Part shown: positions 22,023-32,878 of the stretch, in pieces
Numbering within the stretch: the first letter of the stretch is position 1
Layout: each line of letters begins with the position of its first letter
Source of the DNA: Siphonodentalium dalli
Taxonomy: Eukaryota > Mollusca > Scaphopoda > Gadilida > Siphonodentaliidae
Length of the DNA: 64,000 nucleotides
Direction of reading: 5' to 3'
NCBI GenBank assembly: GCA_032622095.1
Contig: CP136063.1
Location: 87,153,980 to 87,217,979, forward strand
Notes under the pieces: model-generated
The model's input: only the letters and a program-made list of their open reading frames with translations
The model's database searches: none
What the model was told of the DNA's origin: nothing
Position numbers and translations under genes: made by a program

Positions 22023-22633
22023 TGCTGAAGGGTTTTGTTTATTTGTTTAAAGCTCCTTTATATAACAGTGGCTTTAAAACCCGAACCGGGCATATTTTGG
22101 GTCAGGTTATCCAGATTTTTTTTGCCGGCTGCAGCAAACCGCTACAGAAAACAGTGACAAGGCCCATTTTACTTCAGCAATTGGCTTTGGTATTGTTCAT
22201 TGCCGTAGCCAATTATGAGGGCTGATTTAGTGATTCAAAGAGTAAAATCCAAGATGGCTGCTGGTAGCCATGTTTTTTCATCAAAAATCGGAAAAAAACT
22301 GGTAAGCTCCCATCTGGAGGTCACCCCGATGATCCATATGAAGTTTGGTGACAATCTGATGAGGGATCTGGCCTGTAGGGTGTGCTACACGTTAGTTGTT
22401 GACAGATCACAGACAACCAACCCATGGCAATAGCTCAAACTAGACATTGTCAAGTTCAGCTAAAAATTTATGCCAGTTTTCAATCCCTCCCAACCCTATT
22501 TTTAAATCCTGTCCTCAACTTTTTTTTATTTGGATAATTTGATGTAAACTGTTTTCTCATGTCTTAACTGTTAGTTTGCATTTTGAAGAGCCATAAGCTA
22601 TTTTAATCAAATTAGACAATCTAAATCACTTCG
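22023..22633. other. No gene confirmed
   Basis: A 97-codon plus frame starts inside the MITE and continues to 22225, then a 72-codon frame runs to 22433. They contain no recognised motif. The text AAATCCAAGATGGCTGCTGG resembles conserved filler seen in other repeats, but no element ends were found. Confidence 0.35.
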
Positions 22634-22843
22634 TCTATATATATAAAAGAGTATGATCTGTCTGTCTGTCCGTCAGTCTGTTCGGATTTATCTCCCAGAC
22701 ACCTAAACTGATTTCAACCAAATTTGGTGTGGTGACTCGGGGTACCCTGGCAGAGGTTATAACCTATGTGAATATTTATAGGTCCAAATGTGCACACATG
22801 GGCCACAGGCTCCTAATGCACCGCTGAATAAAGGCTCAGCTAG
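22634..22843 (+). mobile_element. Short Helitron-like element
   Basis: It begins TCTATATATATAAAAGAG, a common Helitron 5' end. It ends with the hairpin GCTGA...TCAGC followed by CTAG and then T, matching the CTRR 3' end. There are no terminal inverted repeats and no duplication, as expected. CTGTCTGTCTGTCCGTC follows the 5' end. The base before TC is G rather than A, so the 5' boundary is slightly uncertain. Confidence 0.65.
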
Positions 22844-22991
22844 TATTATTAAGATATGAAACTGCTTCAATATCTGGAATTGACCATGACCATTTTTGAA
22901 ATTATCTAAGGAAAAATAAAATAAAATTTGCCCTCTTGCCCCATTTTTCTGAAAAATCTAGCTATTTTTTCATAATTTGTCTTATGCAAAG

Positions 22992-23425
22992 CAGGCCTGA
23001 AAATAAGGTGCCTGTCATTTGCATAATGAGGTCCCCAGAGGGTGAATTTAGTGACACTATCCAGCATAGCAGGCTAACATCACTAGACCTCATTTTGCTG
23101 AGGCCTCATCTTCTCCGGAAAGTTTCTTTATTATCAAATTTCTATAGAAACTTCTTCACATTGATTCTATTTTCTCTATATCCCCAAATTGGCAGCCGAC
23201 ACATTGCATAATCGAGGTTCCCAATGGGTGTACATCACAATATTCACCATTTGGGAACTTCAATCTGAGTCTATATCTCCCATAGCAGATGAGACAATGC
23301 AGAATGAGGTCCCCCAGAGGGTGAATTAGGTGATGTTAGCCAGCTATGCGGGATAGCATCACTAAATTATCCCTAAGGGGACCTCATTCTGCAAATGACA
23401 GGCCCCTTTAATACTCTCAGGCCTA
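22992..23425. mobile_element. Family C element with 8-bp duplication (one mismatch)
   Basis: ATGCAAAG (22984-22991) and ATGCCAAG (23426-23433) flank CAGGCCTGA ... TCAGGCCTA. This is the long form: outer palindromes on both sides and a central CCCAATGGGTG / CACCATTTGGG hairpin. The left palindrome is internally deleted. Non-coding. Confidence 0.78.
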
Positions 23426-23722
23426 ATGCCAAGGAATGGTGCAAAAAGGCACCATGCAGGATGCTCATATTGGTAAAATTGATACACCTATTAACACCAA
23501 TTTATTCTCCAATTCCATGAGAGCGCCACGCTCACACTTCATGAAGCCAAGACGCTATCTGGAGAATTGATTACTCCATGTTTTTTGTCTAGTACCTCCG
23601 GCTGCATTTCTCTGAAGAAATAAAATTTATGGGATGCACGGTCAGATCTGACACTATGGGCTGCAAATTGTTTTTCTGCACTGTGATTATGCAGTTATAG
23701 AGAAACCTCGCCCAGTTCCTGG

Positions 23723-24127
23723 AAAACCTGGAAATAGTGTGCCTGACATTTGCAGAATGAGGTATTGAGAGGGTGAATTTAGAGACATTACTGTCTATCG
23801 CATCACTATTTTACCATCTGGGGACCTCATTCTGCTTAGGAATCATTTTCTGAGAAGCTACTTTTTCTATATCCTTTTTCTATATACCCTAATTTGCAGA
23901 AGATAAAGATAAAATGAATAATCGAGGTGACTAATGGCTGAACTTCAAACGTCAACTGGGGAAAATCAATCTTATCCTAGGACTCTCATAGGAGTTGAGG
24001 CCTAAGCAGAATGAGATTCCTGGAGGATGAATTTGGTGATGTTAGCCCATCATGCAGGATAGCATCACTAAATTTACCCGCTGGGGACCTCATTCTGCAA
24101 ATGACAGACACACTATTACCAGGCTTG
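23723..24127. mobile_element. Family C element with perfect 8-bp duplication
   Basis: GTTCCTGG occurs at 23715-23722 and 24128-24135. The element runs AAAACCTGGAAATAGTGTGCC ... CACTATTACCAGGCTTG. Two palindromic cores and a reduced middle are present. The left terminal C is mutated. Confidence 0.83.
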
Positions 24128-24135
24128 GTTCCTGG

Positions 24136-24363
24136 TCTAAAAGTAATAGTGGCCTGTGCTATAATCTGTCATAATGCCAAGAAATCAGCACTTTATTTCT
24201 AATGTTGTAAGACATCTCTGTACTGCTCGTTTTAATCCTTCCGATAATGTAATGTTACGCAAGTGGGAGATAGCATATGAAATTATACCTACAGTGAAGA
24301 ATCTCTCTCTCTCTCTTTGAAGTTGATAACACCCAAAATAGGGTAAATTTGTGCGGAAACCAT
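24136..24363. other. Nothing recognised; (CT)n microsatellite
   Basis: TCTCTCTCTCTCTCTTT at 24302-24319 is the only feature seen. Confidence 0.4.
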
Positions 24364-24367
24364 TTAA

Positions 24368-24725
24368 CCCTTTCTATACTAAATGGATTCTCCCATTCAG
24401 TTATAATAGTATTCATTGGAATGGTATATCCTTCATTTGGAGGGGTGTTCAGGTAATAAAAGCAGATGACATGAAAATATATTACAAGATCAGAATTATT
24501 CATATTCATGAAATGTTCAGATAATAAGTTTAAACAAATGACCATCGGTTGTTTGTTATTATCTGAACATTTCAGACCAATGAAAAAGAATCCTTCTGCT
24601 CTTGTATTATCTGTGTCCATCTGTCTGTCATCTGTTTATATTTTCTAAACATCCCTCCAGATGAATAATAGACCACATATAATATATACTTATAACTCAG
24701 TGGGAGAATCCATTTAGTAAAGATA
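24368..24725. mobile_element. TTAA MITE, TACTAAATGGATTCTCCC subtype
   Basis: TTAA at 24364-24367 precedes CCCTTTCTATACTAAATGG. The right end shows the inverse (AACTCAGTGGGAGAATCCAT, then TTAGTA), but its outermost bases are worn. It contains TTATCTGAACATTTC and its inverse AAATGTTCAGATAATAAG, so the interior also folds. Confidence 0.65.
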
Positions 24726-24767
24726 AGGTGTGTGGCTTTTAAAAAAGTGTGACAGTATATTTACAAA

Positions 24768-24849
24768 AGTACAAGCAAACCAGTGGAAGTACATGCAAAC
24801 CAGTGGAAGTACACGAAAACCAGTGGAAGTACACGAAAACCAGTGGAAG
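24768..24849 (+). repeat. Short tandem repeat, ~22-bp unit, four units
   Basis: AGTACACGAAAACCAGTGGA-like units occur four times (about 24768, 24788, 24810, 24832). The adjacent family C element is inserted at the end of the array and has duplicated AGTGGAAG from it. Confidence 0.75.
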
Positions 24850-25150
24850 CAGGCCTGAGTTTATGTGCCTATCATTTGCAGAATGAGGTTCTCAGAGGGT
24901 GAATTTAAATAGAATACATGAAGGCCTAAGTTTACTGTGTCTGGCTAGAATCACCAAATTCACCCTGTGGGGACTTCATTCTGCATGGCCTTATCTGCTA
25001 TGGAAGACATGGACTCAGATTTGAAATTCTCAAATGGTGAATATTATAATGTACACCCATTGTGAACCTCGATTATGCGGGATAGCCTCACTAAATTCAC
25101 CCTCTGGGGACCTCATTCTGCAAATGACAGGCACACTAAATTCAGGCTTG
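24850..25150. mobile_element. Family C element with perfect 8-bp duplication
   Basis: AGTGGAAG precedes (24842-24849) and follows (25151-25158) the element. Ends are CAGGCCTGAGTTTATGTGCC and GGCACACTAAATTCAGGCTTG. It contains a CAGAATGAGGTTCTCAGAGG core, a shortened interior and a CTCATTCTGCAAATGACAG right arm. Confidence 0.85.
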
Positions 25151-25159
25151 AGTGGAAGC

Positions 25160-25489
25160 ACTAGCAAAGTGTTCTGTCATTTCAATTGATCTATTTATAA
25201 TCACTTTGCAAATATGGCTGCTCAAAATTTTCCAGCACACAACTACCATACTGTTAAAATTCTTGCAGCACTGCTGCTCTCAATTAAATAGTCATTCAAG
25301 TCGTTGACTATAGTTCAGATCATGTACTTTTTCATTCATTTCCATTCAGTTTGTATACTTGCTCCTCCCAAAATTCCCTTAAATAAATATGAAAAAAATC
25401 AACTTTTTAACATTTTTATTGTTATATAATATGTTTGATGTGGCCTTCAGATAGTATAGATTCCTTCAGGTGGTGTACTAGGTTTACAA
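25160..25489. other. Nothing recognised; shares a short block with 33740
   Basis: CAAATATGGCTGCTCAAAATTTTCCAGCACACAACTA-like text (25208-25247) recurs at about 33737-33775, with TGTTAA(A/C)ATTCTTG and TTGCTCTCAATTAA following in both. This is an unnamed dispersed repeat. Confidence 0.5.
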
Positions 25490-25493
25490 TTAA

Positions 25494-25754
25494 CCCTTTC
25501 ATGATGGGAGCTGTGCTGGTGCAGCATTAAAGATCCTGTGCCAGTGCATTCTCTTTAATATACATATACAATGTATATGCGAGTCTCGCATATATAAGAG
25601 GATACACTGGCTTGCAGGGTGATGGTAAATATTGTTAGGCCAATGCATATTCTCTTATATATGTGAGGCTCCATATGGGAGACTCGCATATATAAAGAGA
25701 ATTCATTGGCACAGGGTTTTCAAAAAAGTTCAGGAAGCTCCAGTCATGGTAGGG
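25494..25754. mobile_element. Family B TTAA MITE (CCCTTTCATGATGGGAGC subtype)
   Basis: TTAA at 25490-25493. Left end CCCTTTCATGATGGGAGC and right end GCTCCAGTCATGGTAGGG, with the right TTAA changed to TTAG. Two CATTCTCTTATATATG-type hairpins are present, the first with an internal insertion. Confidence 0.75.
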
Positions 25755-25759
25755 TTAGG

Positions 25760-26415
25760 TAGTTTTCTGTGTGCTTGATGTACATGTAGGTCCATCAGAA
25801 GTTTCCACATCCAGAGACATATATACATGTAAGTGGAAACCCCTTAATTAACACCTTATGGTAATGACAGTAATTTATTAACAGACCTATTGACATCGAT
25901 GGACGACAATAGAAAGTGTTGATCAGAGCTACCGTATATACCCTGTATATGTAAATAATTTATCGAATATATAAATCCCAATAAGCGGATGGGTGACATG
26001 CTATTAGTAGACGCTGTAGGTGCACAGGTCAACAAGTGAACTCGAGATAATGGTACTCTTTGCACTAAACTCAAATTCGATCAAGTACATTGTACCATTT
26101 AGGGAGAACAATCACATAATTATTTAAGTGTGTATGCTTATCATATCAGTGCGCTGTGTGAACATTCACAATAGTAAATTAATCCAGGTAGGGGCAGTGA
26201 CATTTCACTGGCTTTTAAACGATTGACAGTGCATGGGAGCAATGCCATAAGATACAGATTTGTTTACTGCATTACTTTAAGGTAGCCTATGTGTACGTCC
26301 CATTGATGGCAAAAAATGGCACCAAAACATAAATGGTGGGAAATATCAAATGTAAAAGTCGCGTCTCAAGTACCCAGCAGAATATAACGTAGGGTTGGAA
26401 AAGATAAATGTGGTA
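25760..26415. other. No gene recognised
   Basis: No supported frame or repeat. Confidence 0.4.
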
Positions 26416-26419
26416 TTAA

Positions 26420-27330
26420 AGATGCATAATCCGAATTAACGCTCGCAAATTATATTTCCTCGGCTTTGGGGGTAAAAAATATCCATCAAAGCTGAGAGTG
26501 ATCAGATAACGATTTTTGAAATCCTATCATTTTTCACCACCGGTACTTTTTAGTGGCCTGGCAAAAAGTTGACGAGAAGAGGTCTCAGACCAAATTGCAG
26601 ATGAAGATGAATAACTCTAAAATCAAGTGGCTTTTGTGTGTCAGATATCTGACAAATTTCGTTGAACAGAATGTTCATAAATAACAGGTTTTGGGAAATT
26701 TTATACTACAGTTGACTGTGGTTAGCATTATTTATGAGCAATTAATCGATTCTGATAACAGAAGCGGCATTACAAAACATTTTGTTGTTGGAATCTGATG
26801 ATATGGGTACCATCGAATCGAATTGAGTACCTTTAATGTATTATATAATTTATGCAAGATAATTATTCCTGACTAATTAATATGATTAATTTCATATGAT
26901 ACAGTGCTTCACAGGAGACAGGAGCGAGTGTAATTGCACCAGTCTGCACCCCTTTCACTAAAATATACTCCTGCTATTATGAGTATGTGGACTGTAATCA
27001 TTACAGTACTACAGTGAAATTTTTTTTAAACAATCTCAATTTTAGCAAATACTAGTGCTATGAGGTAAAAATAACAGAAAATATTTACAAGTTACAGTAA
27101 GAATTTCATCCAAAAAGGATAAAGAAACAATAACTTTCATAAATCATATTTATATATGTCATTGTTATATATTATTCTGGGTCGCATGTGTCTATAACTT
27201 AGAGGTGTAAAATGCACCCATCGATAATTTACGAGTGCAAAAAACCACTCTCACCAAAATCTCTCCGCGGAAGCACTGATAATATATTTACCATGTGGAG
27301 TATGAAGAATCGGTATCCAACTATGCATCT
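26420..27330. mobile_element. Candidate TTAA element (AGATGCATA ends)
   Basis: TTAA (26416-26419) and AGATGCATA on the left; TATGCATCT and TTAA (27331-27334) on the right. The inverted repeat is only 9 bp, so it could be chance. Inside, 26771-26838 is the reverse complement of the TTAAAGGTACTCAATCC... segment at 41659-41711, another repeat end. Confidence 0.4.
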
Positions 27331-27334
27331 TTAA

Positions 27335-27736
27335 AATAGTATGAATGTCAGATTTTGGACATTACACCATACACACATCAAACTCACAGAAAATGAATTA
27401 ATTCACACCCCACAGAACCACAGGACTATATATTAATTATGCACACATAACCTTATTGACATGGTAATCGTTTCATAGGAATTCCTGAAGCCAAATTTCC
27501 CTTTTGTAAAACTTTAATCAAGCTTTCAGGCTACAAATTATAATGAGATTAAAACCTTCATGAAAATGTCAGTGGTGTGTAAAGCTGCTGATTAAAGAGA
27601 TCAAGTGTATCATGTCAGAGTAATATATAATTCACTACAACCCTTTGTCAACACAAACACATATCACGCTGATGCATCGCACGTCTCTCGTACTATTAAA
27701 CTACAGGGTGGATGATAGTGACATTACCAACACCTA
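27335..27736. other. No gene recognised
   Basis: Nothing could be supported. Confidence 0.35.
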
Positions 27737-28052
27737 CAGTAATGCCCTAAATAATCCATTCCTTAACCACAGCAGAATTATGGGTAATTTTTCAGGATTT
27801 AGTCAGATTTAGTTGGAAATATGGCTTGTTGCCATTCATTGAAAAGCTCTGTGATAGCTTTCCAATGAATGGCAACAAGCCATATATCCGACTAAATCCT
27901 GAAAAGTTACCCATAATTCTGCTGCCATTCATCGGAAAGCTCTCCCTGAGAGCTTTCCGATGAATGGCAACAAGCCATATTTCAGACTAAATCCTGAAAA
28001 ATTATACATAATTATGCTGTGGTTAAGGAGTCGATTATTTAGGGCATTACTG
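27737..28052. mobile_element. Family A MITE, enlarged by an internal duplication
   Basis: CAGTAATGCCC to GGGCATTACTG between TA dinucleotides, but 316 bp instead of ~210. After the first palindrome nearly closes (to ~27924), a second central foldback starts (CATCGGAAAGCTCTCCCTGA) and the right arm is repeated. GATTTAGTCA is also doubled near 27795. Confidence 0.82.
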
Positions 28053-28065
28053 TACCTTGACCTTG

Positions 28066-28440
28066 TAAGCCAGTGCATTCTCCTATATATGCAAGCGAGG
28101 CTCCCTATATATAAGAGAATGCACTGGCACAAGATCTCTAATGCTGCACCAGCCCAGTTTCCGTCAAGAAAGGGTTTAATACCTAGTGACATCATTTGAC
28201 GTCTGTTGAATACCTGTGATGTATCAAACACCTACGGATATCATCAAATCACCTGTTAATGAATGTTTATGATAATCTTTATGATTGGAATGTTCGTCTG
28301 AACAGAAAATAAGTTGATTTACATTCATGACTTAACTCTTCCATGACTGGAGCTTCCTGAAATTTTACGAAACCCTGTGCCAATGCATTCTGGCACAGGA
28401 TCATTAATGCTGCACCAGTGTGGCTCCCGTCATGAAAGAG
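28066..28440. mobile_element. Family B fragments: one partial, one 105-bp mini copy
   Basis: 28066-28178 is the right half of a family B element ending GTCAAGAAAGGG. 28336-28440 is a mini element: TTAA (28332-28335), then CTCTTCCATGACTGGAGC, the CCTGTGCCAATGCATTC hairpin collapsed to its base (GAATG loss), and CTCCCGTCATGAAAGAG. The hairpin arms themselves are deleted in the mini copy. Confidence 0.65.
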
Positions 28441-28442
28441 AT

Positions 28443-28707
28443 AAAATGTGATGAGGCATCAGAGTGATGAATAATCAAGAGTAAATATCATGTTTGTCCT
28501 CAACAAAATAGTGGATTTATCGTGACAGGTAATTATTATATTCTATCACGTACAATGTGACTCTCATTAGCTAAATCATTCTCGTTTGTTTATCGATGAT
28601 TTAGTCGGGACGAATGGCGCACTGTTGGTTTACATTTTTACGTAGTTCAGATGCTGTGTTTTATGAAATGGTACATCCATTGTTGTTGAATTTTTCGACA
28701 ATAATAG
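28443..28707. other. Nothing recognised
   Basis: A unique spacer by inspection. Confidence 0.35.
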
Positions 28708-28869
28708 TGAGAGCTTTCCAATGAATGGCAGCAGAATTATTCGTAATTTTTCAGGATTTAGTCGGAAATATGGCTTGTTGCCATTCATCTCACTGAGAGC
28801 TTTCCGATGAAAAATTACCAATAATTCTGATGTGGTTATTAAAGGAGTCGATTATTTAGGGCATTACTG
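28708..28869. mobile_element. Family A MITE, rearranged
   Basis: Central and arm segments occur out of the usual order: GAGAGCTTTCCAATGAATGGC comes first, then AGCAGAATTATTCG. It ends normally GGGCATTACTG then TA. The left terminus is absent. Confidence 0.7.
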
Positions 28870-28877
28870 TAAATATT

Positions 28878-28997
28878 GTTAGGCCAATGTTTTCACTTAT
28901 ATCTGGAGGATCCCTATGGGAGACTCGCATATATAAGAGAATGCATTAATTGGCACAGGGATTTCACAAAAATTCAGGAATCTCCAGTCATGAAGGG
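28878..28997. mobile_element. Family B right-half fragment
   Basis: It has one degraded hairpin and right end CTCCAGTCATGAAGGG, followed by TTAA at 28998-29001. Confidence 0.65.
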
Positions 28998-29001
28998 TTA
29001 A

Positions 29002-29549
29002 AGAGTTATTAAAGCCAAGCAAAATTAGTGTTCTGTTTCTCAAACACCTGCTTCCTCATAAAATATGGCCGGCCAGGTGCTTTTTATGTCCCACGGTAAA
29101 TAAAAATTATAAATCAACCTGCTGCATGGCTTCACAAAGCTATGTCCACAATTTCTGTCCACTAGTGGCCATAAATCTAGGTAGAAACATTTCAACTTGC
29201 ATTTGATCTTTCCAATTGTTATTTCTGATTAAAGTAAAGTTTTCTTTTTGATTTGTTTAACCTCTGGTCAGCTTTACCTCAGTACTGAGTACAGAAGTAA
29301 AATGTCATGCTGTGTGCTATACGTCTGTACTGACTACTGACCTACTTCAGCACAGTAGCAGTCAGCCATTATTCATAACTGGAACTCAGAGGTTGGTGCA
29401 TCGGAACAACTGTATCCCATATATTCAAACAGTGAATCATTGACGTTCCACGGTTGTGAATGATAACAGTCTTTCAACTGAGTCATATTTATGGTTTTCG
29501 TGATATCCCTGTTATATTTTTCCACTGGAATATGTCAACAATGTCATCG
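29002..29549. other. No gene recognised
   Basis: Weak CTGAG/TACAGAAGTA-type similarity only. No supported frame. Confidence 0.35.
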
Positions 29550-29557
29550 TCCAGCAC

Positions 29558-31104
29558 TAGGGTTTAATATATTCCCGGATTTTGCGGAACCGGGAACAGT
29601 ACTGAAAATGTCACCAGAACCGGGAATTTTCCCGGGTAATTTACAGACCAACAGGAATGACTGATAACTGAATATTTCGTGGTTTAAAGACACAGAAACA
29701 CAAGTAGGGCACATAACATATTCTTTATATTCTTATGTCAGACTTATTTTCAGGTACATACATCAAAATAAACAAATAAAAGCAGAGCATCTTCCAAAGT
29801 TCCTAACTTCCGACCGCGTATAATTTCGCGGCGTAAACAACTACCGTACTGACCCAGGTTGAGGTCCTTGGGGCCTTTGTTTTATTTGAGCTCAAAAACC
29901 AATGTGGGCTTAAACTGTGAGTCTGTGATATGGCCCTTTGCAACTTGAAACCAAAAATCCCAAGAAATCGGGACAGAAAAACTGATGAAATAGATCAAAG
30001 CCGATCTAACGCCGAGTATCGGGAAATATACGCAGCTTCCAGATTAAGTAAAGGTAAGTATAAGTTACTTTGAGAAAGTAATTTTTCAATTAAATGTGAA
30101 TATTAAAATATTAAAATAACATTTCTAGTCTTGTTGTTTTATTTCCCAAAATTCCCATATAAATGACACTATTTGTAATTAAGTGTGGGTTATCGAGACG
30201 GGGGCAAAGATTTCCGACACTTTGGACAGCTCGGTAAATCTATAGTCTATAGTAGTCTACGCATTAAATAAGAGGGTGACTTAATCCGGTTAGGAAAATA
30301 ATAAACCCGGCGCTTTATTCGTGATCCGTTGTCTAAAGTGGATGTTACAATAGCGACTAATTGCATGTTTAACAAACGCCAGTGGGTGTAATTAATTAAC
30401 AGTAGGCCTAGCCCTACTGACAAAAGACATGACGATGTATTTCTACTAAAATGTATGAAAAAGCACGTGTTTGAATATTTACAGTTGAAACAGATTATGT
30501 TTATACTATAGTCTGTACTGTAAAACGTGAGAAAAAAAATGCAAGTCGACAACCTGTATTTTGGTTTCGAGTGTATAACGTTGACGTAGTTTGGAAGACA
30601 TGGTTGTTGAATGACAAGTTCCCCTCTCCCCCATTAGTATACCCACTGTGTGTTTACACAACCAGGAAGCCAGTTCTTTGCCTTTGGCCACATGTCGGAA
30701 CCTACCGGTGGACGTTGTCTAACTTGTCACTGAACCCTGACTGAACACAAAAAATATGTTTTTACGGTACGGTTGTTGGACAGGTCTGGTGCGCTATGCA
30801 CCCGCGTGGCTATTTGAAGCGACTCAACAAACTGTCTACAAGCTGATAGCAAATACTTACCACCGCTGAAATTTAACAAACTTGCCAATCATGACTCTTG
30901 TTGACCCTGCTTCTGTAAGGGCATACATTAATATTCACGTTTTGTTCTATGAAAAGATATCATATAATGGCTCTAATATCGAACGTATTAGACGGTATTA
31001 CTCTAATTATATAGGGATTTTGATTCCCGGTTCTGCTCATTGAAATTCCCGGGAATCGGGACCGACTGTCGGAACCGGGAACCCGGTCCCGGGATTAAAC
31101 CCTA
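29558..31104. mobile_element. hAT element, 1.5 kb, perfect 8-bp target duplication
   Basis: TCCAGCAC lies at 29550-29557 and at 31105-31112. The ends TAGGGTTTAATATATTCCCGG and CCGGGATTAAACCCTA are inverted. CCGGGAAC/GTTCCCGG subterminal repeats crowd both ends, as expected for hAT transposase binding sites. There is no full transposase. A possible short exon lies at 29930-30053 and a minus frame (30506-30691) includes MSSKLRQRYTLETKIQ, which I cannot assign. Probably non-autonomous. Confidence 0.85.
29930..30073 (+). CDS. Possible first exon within the hAT element
   Basis: An ATG at 29930 opens 47 codons: a basic start (ALCNLKPKIPRNRDRK), then SRSNAEYREIYAASRLSK. At 30053/30054 the sequence AAAG|GTAAGTA is a strong splice-donor match, so the exon probably ends at 30053 rather than at the TGA (30071-30073). 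Asn-Ala-Glu-Tyr-Arg-like basic segments occur in mobile-element proteins of invertebrates. This could be a remnant of the element's own gene or a captured host exon. No downstream exon was recognised. Confidence 0.3.
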   Translation: MALCNLKPKIPRNRDRKTDEIDQSRSNAEYREIYAASRLSKGKYKLL

Positions 31105-31112
31105 TCCAGCAC

Positions 31113-31405
31113 TCGACGTCATAACGCCATTAGTAGTGAAGATGTTAAACTTGGGTTGTACAACAGACTGCAAAATACATTGATATTGTATTAACACTTA
31201 AACATGAAGAGGCATTGTTCACACCCAACAATGTTTTTGATAATTCGTTACTAAACATATAAAAACCTGCCTGCTCTGCAGAGTCTGCTGGAAAATTTTG
31301 CTCATCAAAAGTGGGATAAAAACCTGCATGCTGGGTAATTTTGTAGGTAAAAAATAAAACAAAAAAACCTGCCTGCCTGCCAAATTTGAAAAAAAGCTAG
31401 CCCAG
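31113..31405. other. No gene; AACCTGCCTGC repeats
   Basis: AAAACCTGC(C/A)TGC occurs three times (31261, 31318, 31365) with TGGGATAAAA/GGAAAATTTT linkers, a minor degenerate repeat. Confidence 0.45.
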
Positions 31406-31409
31406 TTAA

Positions 31410-31895
31410 AGGCCCACTTAATTTTCGAACCTCCAATTCACATTATGTAAAATATATGCCATATTATAGACCATTTGAAAGAGTATGCTCCAAAACATTG
31501 TATTTTCAATTTATTCAATAAAACTGTGAACAACTGAACATGTTATTTTTATTGAGAAACTGCCATCTGTTCTGTGGTCATGCTTATACACAGTCAATTA
31601 TTTTCAATGCAAGGGGAATAACTCTATATATTATGATAGTGTTATTCACCTTCTATTGAAAATACGTCTTCAGTTTGAATTCTGTTGCATTCTGGGAGCC
31701 AAAGGGGGGGTGGGGAATTAGTGTATTATTTCAGCTATTTTCTATTACTCTATGGGCACCTTACGAGACACAGACATTCCAAATGGTGAGGAATTATAGT
31801 AATTTAATTATATTTTATGGCAGATTGTTATTAAAAATTTAAATATCAAGGCACTATAAAAAAAATAATCGGTGACTCGTAAATTAAGTGGGCCT
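31410..31895. mobile_element. TTAA element, AGGCCCACTTAATTTTCGA family, copy 1
   Basis: TTAA at 31406-31409 and 31896-31899. Left end AGGCCCACTTAATTTTCGA and right end TAAATTAAGTGGGCCT are inverted repeats. The body has CATTTGAAAGAG, CTCCAAAACATTGTATT and a CAAGGCACTA block near the right end, in common with 32879 and 58773. Non-coding. Confidence 0.85.
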
Positions 31896-31899
31896 TTAA

Positions 31900-32391
31900 A
31901 TCAATCCCTGTAAATCGAGTTATGATCCTTAGTATTTGTGTCAGGGAAACTAGAACTTGTATTAAAGAATACTAGTATGGATAAGCAGTGTTACAAAAGA
32001 CCTAAATGCATTAGTCATAATTGCACAGTCCCTGAAGCTGCTTCAATGAAGCTGGCACAGCCAAGACCATATATAAAAGCCTCTTAGTCAGCTCTCAGTC
32101 AATGGCCATTACAGGTCAAACCCAGTAAAATTCAAGGCTAATTTTCCATGCTTTTCCAAGGCTTTCTTTATTGAAATTCAAGTTCGTCAAGCGAACTAGT
32201 GAAGAGATTTTATAATTTGAATTGTCTCCAGCTAATTTCCTGTACATTTCCTGTTGTGTTCTGAATTTTAATTGGATTTTTTAATAAGAAATTGATGAAG
32301 GGAAATGATATTAGGGACTTAGAATATTTAATTGGGGTTTGTGCAGGCTCTGTAATAACTTGAATGTGGTTAGGTGTCACGCCACATTCTA
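31900..32391. other. No gene recognised
   Basis: No repeat or supported frame. Confidence 0.4.
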
Positions 32392-32544
32392 CAGTAATGC
32401 CCTAAATAATCGAATCCTTAACCACAGCAGAATCTCAGTGAGATCTTTCTTATGAATGGCAACAAGCCATTATTCCGACTAAATCCTGAAAAGTTACCCA
32501 TAATTCTCCTGTGCTTAAGGAGTCGATTATTTAGGGCATTACTG
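32392..32544. mobile_element. Family A MITE, left arm deleted
   Basis: CAGTAATGCCC ... GGGCATTACTG with flanking TA. After ACCACAGCAGAATCT the left arm jumps to the centre, and the right arm is full length. Confidence 0.85.
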
Positions 32545-32870
32545 TAGGTAGTTTAATTTCCTGTTCTGAGTGTGCATGTCAAAGTAATTCTATTGTTTTT
32601 CCACATTACATTCAGTCATATCGTTATCAATAGAAATGGTGCATAGATACCATGTTTTTATGAGAAGGTGTTGCATAAAAGCACACCTCTACTTAATATC
32701 TATTTGAACACGGGGGGGGGGGGGGGGGGGGGGGTCTTTATTTTCAATTAGAAGAATTGAGCATTTATTTCAGTTAAATTACAAATCTGGATACGGAATG
32801 TTCACAACGGTAGATATTTTGAAGTAAAAATAAACGCTCAAATCTGCTTTATGTGTTTGATGACGAATTG
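32545..32870. other. Poly-G tract; otherwise nothing recognised
   Basis: A run of 23 G residues lies at 32712-32734, preceded by CACAC-type sequence. No coding signal. Confidence 0.6.
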
Positions 32871-32878
32871 TGTATTAA

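Noticed and set aside
24768-24849. Possible CRISPR-like array (four ~22-bp repeats)
   Set aside because: There are no spacers between the units, it is a simple tandem repeat, and the DNA is clearly eukaryotic.
30506-30691. Minus frame with MSSKLRQRYTLETKIQ as a possible helix-turn-helix transposase start
   Set aside because: The similarity is too short and the frame loses character at once. Noted under the hAT element but not called.
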